Source: Spirochaetaceae bacterium
GTDB taxonomy: Bacteria; Spirochaetota; Spirochaetia; SZUA-6; Fen-1364
Assembly: GCA_003141795.1 (NCBI GenBank)
Contig: PLNO01000379.1
Coordinates: 1-10,440, forward strand
Reading direction: 5' to 3'
Length of the DNA: 10,440 nt
The stretch's first letter is position 1; each line of letters begins with the position of its first letter. The notes under the pieces are model-generated. The model was not told where the DNA came from. It worked only from the letters and a program-made list of their open reading frames with translations, and ran no database searches. This document shows, one piece after another, positions 5,922-10,440 of the stretch. The position numbers were made by a program, and so were the translations under genes.

Positions 5922-7502
5922 ATGTCATACCTTGAGATGAAGGGCATAACCAAGCTCTACGCCAACGGATTGCTCGCCAATGACCACGTGGATTTCTCAG
6001 TCGAGAAGAACGAGATCCACGCGATCATCGGCGAAAACGGGGCCGGCAAGACCACGCTCATGAAGATCCTCTACGGTCTCGAGCAGCCCAGCGCCGGCTC
6101 CATCACCTTGCGCGGCGAGCGGGTGATGATCCACAGCCCCCTGGGCGCGAACCGTCTGGGGATCGGCATGGTGCATCAGCACTTCAAGCTGATCCCCGAT
6201 TTCACCGTCGCTGAGAACGTGGTCCTCGGCAGCGAGCCCGTTCGGGGGGGCATCTTCGTGGACCGTGGGGCGGCGAACGCGCGGATCCGTGAGGTCGTGG
6301 AGAGCCACGGGTTCAGCATCGATCCCCGTATGCCGGTGCGCCAGCTCACCGTCGGGCAGATGCAGCAGGTGGAGATCGTGAAGATGCTCTACCGCAACGC
6401 CGAGCTCCTGATACTCGACGAGCCGACCTCCGTGCTCACCGAGCAGGAGATCGGGAAGCTCTTCGATACGCTGCGGAGCCTGCAGAAGGGCGGGCGGACA
6501 TGCATCATCATCACGCACAAGCTCCAGGAAGTCCTTGAAATCTCGAATCGACTCACCGTCATGCGCAAGGGCGCCGTCGTTGCCGTTCGCACCACGGCTG
6601 ACGTCCCTGACCGCTCGGAGCTCGCCCGGCTCATGGTGGGACGCGACGTGCTGTATCCGCTGAACAGGGCCAAGAAGGCGTGCGGCGCGCCGGTCCTCGA
6701 TCTGAAAGATGTGACGCTGACGCAGAAGGGGAGGGACAGGCCGCTCCTGCACGACGTGAATCTCACCGTCCATTCGTGCGAGATCGTCGGGGTGGCGGGG
6801 GTGAGCGGCAATGGCCTGGGAGAGCTGGAGGACGTCGTCTCGGGTCTCCAGCGCACGACCTCGGGACGGATCTTCCACAACGGCGTCGATGTCACGCACC
6901 TGGGGGCCGCCGATCTGCGTGAGCGGGGAATGGCCTACGTTCCCGCGGACCGTCTGCACCGCGGGTCGAGCCTGCAGTCCTCCGTGACGGAGAACATGAT
7001 CGTCTCCAATCATCACAAGTTCCTGCGGGCCGGCTTCCTGAAGAGGGCGAGGATCCAGGAATACGCGAGCGGCCTGACGAAGAGCTTCGGGATCGACGGC
7101 GGGCCGCGCGTGCCCATCGGGACCCTGTCGGGGGGCAATATCCAGAAGGTCATCCTCGCGCGTGAGCTCACCTCCACGGCGAACGTCGTCGTGGTGTCCG
7201 AGCCGACGTGGGGCCTTGACGTCGCGAGCAGCCAGTTCGTCTACGAGAAGATCCTCTCCATGCGCGCAGCGGGTGCGGGGGTCCTCTTCATCTCCTCCGC
7301 CCTGGACGAGATCCTGGGCATCGCGGATTCCATCGTCGTGATGTACCGCGGAAGGATCGTCGCGCAGCTCCCCAACAATCAGAACGCCCAGAACGACCCG
7401 AACGTGTCCAAAAAGTTCAAGGAGTTCATCGGAGAATACATGCTCGGGCTCAGGGACGACTTCGCTCCCGTCGGCTCGCAGAGGAAGGACGCAACATCGT
7501 GA
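5922..7502 (+). CDS. Duplicated ABC transporter ATPase for BMP-type nucleoside import
   Basis: A 526-residue cytoplasmic protein with two fused nucleotide-binding domains, the usual size and plan for ATPases of BMP/nucleoside and ribose-type importers. NBD1 is complete: Walker A GENGAGKTT (37-45), Q-loop Q86, signature LTVGQ (142-146) in place of LSGGQ, Walker B LLILDEPT with D166/E167, and the switch His H199 in ITHKL. NBD2 is degenerate in the way common for this family. Its P-loop reads GVSGNGLGE (293-301) without the Lys-Thr pair, the signature LSGGN is at 402-406, and Walker B reads VVVVSEPT, with S426 where Asp is expected before E427. ATP hydrolysis is probably driven mainly from one site. 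ATG 5922 follows GAGGA. The last 4 bases overlap permease 1 (GTGA), suggesting coupled translation. Confidence 0.92.
   Translation: MSYLEMKGITKLYANGLLANDHVDFSVEKNEIHAIIGENGAGKTTLMKILYGLEQPSAGSITLRGERVMIHSPLGANRLGIGMVHQHFKLIPDFTVAENVVLGSEPVRGGIFVDRGAANARIREVVESHGFSIDPRMPVRQLTVGQMQQVEIVKMLYRNAELLILDEPTSVLTEQEIGKLFDTLRSLQKGGRTCIIITHKLQEVLEISNRLTVMRKGAVVAVRTTADVPDRSELARLMVGRDVLYPLNRAKKACGAPVLDLKDVTLTQKGRDRPLLHDVNLTVHSCEIVGVAGVSGNGLGELEDVVSGLQRTTSGRIFHNGVDVTHLGAADLRERGMAYVPADRLHRGSSLQSSVTENMIVSNHHKFLRAGFLKRARIQEYASGLTKSFGIDGGPRVPIGTLSGGNIQKVILARELTSTANVVVVSEPTWGLDVASSQFVYEKILSMRAAGAGVLFISSALDEILGIADSIVVMYRGRIVAQLPNNQNAQNDPNVSKKFKEFIGEYMLGLRDDFAPVGSQRKDATS
7482..7489 (+). promoter_or_regulatory. 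Ribosome binding site for permease 1, inside the ATPase gene
   Basis: AGGAAGGA lies 9 bases before GTG 7499, inside the last ATPase codons. It supports use of the rare-type GTG start and the 4-base overlap with the ATPase stop. Confidence 0.65.
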
Positions 7503-8548
7503 AGGGGAAGAAGAGCCTCGGCGGGTTTTTCGCGAGTTTTACCGGACTGGCCCTCACGCTCATCCTCTCGTTCGGCCTGGTGGTCGTGCTCATCCTCTTC
7601 CTGAGCAAGACGCCGGGCGCAACGATCTACGCTTTCTTCATCGGTCCGTTCACGAACAAGTACTACTTCGGCAACATGCTGAACGTCGCCGTTCCCCTGG
7701 TTTTTACCGGCCTGGGCATGGCCGTGGCGTTCAAGTCCTCGGTGTTCAACCTCGGCGGGGAAGGGCAAACCTACGCGGGCGGGCTCGCCGTCACCGTCGT
7801 GTGTCTTGCCCTGCCCGTGGCGAACGGGATACTCGGCGGGCTGCTGGCCATAGCCGCCGCCGCCGTGCTCTCCGGTACGATCGCGGGGCTTTCGGGGTAT
7901 TTCAAGATGAAGTGGAACGCGGACGAGATGATCTCCTCGTTCCTCGTGTCCTCGGCGCTCATGCTCATCGTCAACTACTTCATCACCGGGCCGCTGGACG
8001 ATCCGAACAACAACATGCTCGCGAGCCTGCCCCTTGCAAAACAGTACGGGATGCTGGGGTTGTTCCCCCCGTCGAAGCTGAACATCAGCGCGTTTTTCGC
8101 CATCGCCGGGGCGGTGATCGTGTTCCTCTTCATGAACCGCAGCCATGTCGGCTACGAGATGCGCATGTGCGGCCTGAACCGTGAGTTCGCCCGCTACGGC
8201 GGGATCAACGTCTCCAAGTACCTTGTCCTCCCGATGATCCTGAGCGGCGCCCTCCACGGCATCGGGGGCGGCCTCATGGTCCTCGGCACCTACCACGTCC
8301 TGTACGAGGGGTTCAGCTTCGGCATGGGCTGGAACGGGATCGCAGTGGCGCTGATCGCCAAGAACAACCCCCTGGGCGTGCTGCCCGCCGCGCTTCTCTT
8401 CGCGTATCTTGACGCCGGCGCCAAATCGGCGATGCTCAACGGCGACGTCACCTTCGAGATCGCATCGATTGCCCAGTCCTTCATCTTCTATTTCGTCACC
8501 GCGCAGGCGCTGTACGGCCTGGCGCACAAGCGGAGAAGGGTAGCATGA
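7499..8548 (+). CDS. BMP-type ABC transporter permease, first subunit
   Basis: A 349-residue inner-membrane permease of the branched-chain/ribose type (BPD_transp_2), the larger of the two permeases in a BMP importer. It opens with a basic MKGKK, then a hydrophobic segment at about 13-36; I count about eight to nine likely membrane segments. Diagnostic stretches are FNLGGEGQ, matching the family's FN-I-G-x-E-G-Q coupling region, and GMGWNGIAVALIAKNNPLGV near the C-terminus. An extended loop (ITGPLDDPNNN) lies between mid-protein helices. Start is GTG 7499, overlapping the ATPase stop as GTGA; the end overlaps permease 2 as ATGA. This coupling should keep the two permeases near equal amounts. 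It presumably pairs with permease 2 to form the channel; the transported compound is inferred only from the binding-protein family. Confidence 0.92.
   Translation: MKGKKSLGGFFASFTGLALTLILSFGLVVVLILFLSKTPGATIYAFFIGPFTNKYYFGNMLNVAVPLVFTGLGMAVAFKSSVFNLGGEGQTYAGGLAVTVVCLALPVANGILGGLLAIAAAAVLSGTIAGLSGYFKMKWNADEMISSFLVSSALMLIVNYFITGPLDDPNNNMLASLPLAKQYGMLGLFPPSKLNISAFFAIAGAVIVFLFMNRSHVGYEMRMCGLNREFARYGGINVSKYLVLPMILSGALHGIGGGLMVLGTYHVLYEGFSFGMGWNGIAVALIAKNNPLGVLPAALLFAYLDAGAKSAMLNGDVTFEIASIAQSFIFYFVTAQALYGLAHKRRRVA
8531..8540 (+). promoter_or_regulatory. Ribosome binding site for permease 2, inside permease 1
   Basis: The purine run CGGAGAAGGG ends 4 bases before ATG 8545 and lies within the last permease 1 codons. 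It supports the ATGA overlap start. Confidence 0.55.
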
Positions 8549-9453
8549 GAAACAGCCAGTTCGCGATCCCGCTCGTCTACAACGCCGTGGAGATCATGAC
8601 CCCGTTCCTCCTGGCGGCGATCGGCGGGCTCTTCACCGAGCTCTCGGGGATGCTCAACATCGCGCTGGAAGGCCTGATCCTCACCGGGGCTTTTTTCAGC
8701 GTCGTTTTCGCCGCCGCAACCGGGAGCCTCTTCCTGGGCATCCTCCTCGGCGTGCTCTGCTCGATGCTGCTCGCCCTGCTGTTCGGCGCCATCACGATCT
8801 ACCTCCGCGCGAACGTGTTCATCACCGGTCTTGCCACGAACCTCTTCGCTTCCGGCTTCACGATCGTGCTCGCCTTCCAGATGTTCCACACCAAGGGAAA
8901 CATCCAGTTCCCCAACATCCCCCGTCTCCCGTCGCTTTCCGTGCCGGATTTCCTGCAGCGCATCCCGTTCGTCGGCGACATCCTCTTCGGGCACAACATC
9001 ATCGTGTACATCACATGGATCATCGTGGTGATCGCGACCGTCGTCATCTACCGAACGCCCTTCGGCATGCGCCTCCGCGGCACCGGCATGAACGAGCAGA
9101 CCATCGTCTCTCTCGGTCTGTCACCCCGCCGCTATCAGCTCTCGGGGATCCTCATCTCGGGCCTCACCTGCGGCCTTGCCGGGGCGATGCTCACGATCCA
9201 GCTCGCCGCGTTCGTTCCCGAGATCTCCTCCGGCAGGGGGTGGATCGCCCTGGTGGTCATCTACCTCGGCAACCGCACACCCGTCGGGATCTTCATCGCC
9301 TCGTTCATTTTCGGGCTCGCCTCGAGCTTCTCCAACTACGCCCAGGGGGCCATGAAAGTCCCCGTTGATTTCATTCTCGCGCTCCCCTACCTGATCACTG
9401 TCGTCGCCATGATCGTCTTCGCGATATGGCGGCACGCGCGGACGAGCAAGTAG
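8545..9453 (+). CDS. BMP-type ABC transporter permease, second subunit
   Basis: A 302-residue inner-membrane permease, the smaller partner in BMP/nucleoside importers and of normal length. The N-terminal third carries the family signature: LFTELSGMLNIALEG is the equivalent of the usual GE-x-SG-x-NIGLEG. Near the C-terminus SGRGWIALVVIYLGNRTPVG matches the family's GRGFIALA-type segment. Seven to nine hydrophobic segments are evident, and the cytoplasmic end is basic (WRHARTSK). ATG 8545 overlaps the permease 1 stop. With the binding protein, double ATPase and permease 1 it completes an importer of four proteins, so no transporter part appears to be missing. The kinase gene starts 8 bases after its stop. 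Confidence 0.92.
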   Translation: MRNSQFAIPLVYNAVEIMTPFLLAAIGGLFTELSGMLNIALEGLILTGAFFSVVFAAATGSLFLGILLGVLCSMLLALLFGAITIYLRANVFITGLATNLFASGFTIVLAFQMFHTKGNIQFPNIPRLPSLSVPDFLQRIPFVGDILFGHNIIVYITWIIVVIATVVIYRTPFGMRLRGTGMNEQTIVSLGLSPRRYQLSGILISGLTCGLAGAMLTIQLAAFVPEISSGRGWIALVVIYLGNRTPVGIFIASFIFGLASSFSNYAQGAMKVPVDFILALPYLITVVAMIVFAIWRHARTSK

Positions 9454-9461
9454 GGGCGGCG

Positions 9462-10440
9462 ATGATACTGACGGTCGACATCGGGACGTCGATGATGAAG
9501 GCGGCGCTGTTCCAAAGGAGCGGCGCCGTGGTGTCTCGTGCGGAAGCGCCGGTGGCGCTTTTCACGCATCCTGATCCTGTGCGCCACGAGGTGGACGCGC
9601 GGGAATGGGTGCGGGCGCTGCGCCAGCTCTCTTCGATGCTGGGACTGTCCGGCGGGGAAAGGGTGGAAGCGGTGGTGGTGAGCGGCAATGGCCCCACGCT
9701 CGTCCCCGCCGCCGCTGACGGTGCGCCGCTTGCCAATGCCATGACGTGGATGGACCGCCGCGGGGTGGAGGAGGCGCGCATCGTCGGCGAAAAACGCGGC
9801 GCCCCGACGGACCCGGCCTTCTATCTGCCCAAGGCGCTGTGGCTGTACCGCAACCAACCGAGGGTGTACGCGCGGGCGCGGTGGTTCTTCTCCTGCCCCG
9901 AGTACGTGACCTTCGTGCTGACGGGCACGGCGGTCACGTTCCTTCCCACCCCGCAGTACACGAAGACGATCATGTGGGACGCGGATGCCGTGCGGCTCCT
10001 GGGGATGGATCCCGAGAAGTTCCCCCCGTTCATCGAGCCGGGCGTTCTCGTGGGGAAAGTCTCAGCGGCGGGCGCGGCTGCCACGGGAGTCCCCGAGGGG
10101 GTGCGCGTCTTTGCCGGAGCCCCCGACTTCATCGTCTCCCTGCTGGGCACGGCGACGGTGGTCCCCGGACGGTGCTGTGTACGCTCAGGCACCTCGGAAG
10201 GGGTCAACCTCTGCTCCCGGACGGAGACGAAAGACCCGCGCCTCATGTGCGTGAGCCATCTCGCCGCGGGCTGTTACAACGTGTCGGGGGTCATCTCCAC
10301 GTCGGGCAAGGCGCTGGAGTGGTTCAAGAACGCGACGGGAAAGACCAATGCGAGCTACGACGACCTGTTCGACGACATCGCGCAGGTGCCCGCCGGATCC
10401 AACCGGCTGCTGTTCCTGCCCTACCTCACCGGCGAGCGGG
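9462..10440 (+). CDS. FGGY-family carbohydrate kinase (3'-partial)
   Basis: The frame is open from ATG 9462 to the window edge, giving 326 codons of a family normally about 480-510 residues, so roughly a third is missing. FGGY kinases phosphorylate sugars or polyols with ATP. The N-terminal actin-like domain starts VDIGTSMMK (D6, G8, T9, K13 in the phosphate-1 loop). It continues with SGNGPTLVPAAADG and TWMDRR (W96, D98, R99), then the helical segment YLPKALWLYRN and FFSCPEYVTFVLTG. FAGAPDF places D222 at the catalytic Asp. SGTS (242-245) opens the C-terminal domain, and the visible end LPYLTGER is the usual family block. The overall pattern is xylulokinase-like, but substrate cannot be assigned. 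The weak AGGGG at 9452-9456 is the only ribosome site. The 8-base gap to the permease places it in the same operon, where it may handle a sugar released from an imported nucleoside. Confidence 0.88.
   Translation, partial: MILTVDIGTSMMKAALFQRSGAVVSRAEAPVALFTHPDPVRHEVDAREWVRALRQLSSMLGLSGGERVEAVVVSGNGPTLVPAAADGAPLANAMTWMDRRGVEEARIVGEKRGAPTDPAFYLPKALWLYRNQPRVYARARWFFSCPEYVTFVLTGTAVTFLPTPQYTKTIMWDADAVRLLGMDPEKFPPFIEPGVLVGKVSAAGAAATGVPEGVRVFAGAPDFIVSLLGTATVVPGRCCVRSGTSEGVNLCSRTETKDPRLMCVSHLAAGCYNVSGVISTSGKALEWFKNATGKTNASYDDLFDDIAQVPAGSNRLLFLPYLTGER

Noticed and set aside
4519..5928. Long antisense open frame (469 codons) opposite the PreA-like and BMP genes
   Set aside because: It spans two real genes and their gap, shows no recognisable domain, and its composition is that of a shadow frame.
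7379..8527. Antisense open frame (382 codons) opposite permease 1
   Set aside because: It is a highly charged sequence lying opposite a hydrophobic membrane protein, as expected when such a gene is read in reverse.
1..10440. Search for tRNA/rRNA genes, CRISPR arrays, insertion sequences and frameshifted genes
   Set aside because: Almost all bases are accounted for by eight intact or edge-cut coding regions. I saw no repeat array, transposase, terminal inverted repeats or RNA gene.

Overview
This window is a single-strand gene block. All eight genes supported here lie on the + strand, packed end to end, with no intrinsic terminator visible between them. Base composition is GC-rich (roughly 60-65% by eye) with strong G/C at third codon positions, which explains the many long antisense shadow frames. 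The host is not identifiable with certainty. A BMP-type (PnrA-like) nucleoside importer joined to a molybdenum hydroxylase, an SsnA-like aminohydrolase and a ferredoxin-domain flavoenzyme suggests an anaerobic or fermentative bacterium. A GC-rich spirochaete is my weak first guess, from the general look of the binding protein; a clostridial or proteobacterial host is not excluded.

Layout. (1) Enzyme half, 1-4757: the C-terminal ~720 residues of a xanthine-dehydrogenase-type molybdopterin subunit (5' end outside the window), an SsnA/ATZ-TRZ-type amidohydrolase, and a PreA-like flavoprotein with two [4Fe-4S] motifs. (2) Transport half, 4831-9453: a periplasmic BMP-family binding protein, a double ATPase and two permeases, which together make a complete importer. 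(3) From 9462 to the window edge: an FGGY-family sugar kinase, cut off at its 3' end. Spacing is tight. Permease 1 overlaps the ATPase by 4 bases (GTGA), and permease 2 overlaps permease 1 by 4 bases (ATGA). Only two gaps exceed 50 bases, one on each side of the binding-protein gene, and both contain inverted repeats. The second is a strong 10-bp hairpin closed by a GCGA tetraloop, well placed to protect the 3' end of the binding-protein message.

How the genes may work together (inference). The importer brings in a nucleoside, nucleobase or related N-heterocycle. The molybdenum hydroxylase, aminohydrolase and flavin/Fe-S oxidoreductase then hydroxylate, hydrolyse and reduce (or oxidise) the ring, and the kinase handles a sugar released from a nucleoside. 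The pairing of an XdhD-like hydroxylase with an SsnA-like enzyme recalls the E. coli ygfK-ssnA-ygfM-xdhD region, linked in published work to anaerobic purine/urate breakdown. The main departure is the PreA-like enzyme: it keeps the dihydropyrimidine dehydrogenase fold, catalytic Cys and FMN-site Lys, but the residues that hold the pyrimidine ring have changed. Its substrate is therefore probably not uracil or thymine, and the operon may encode a variant heterocycle-catabolism route.
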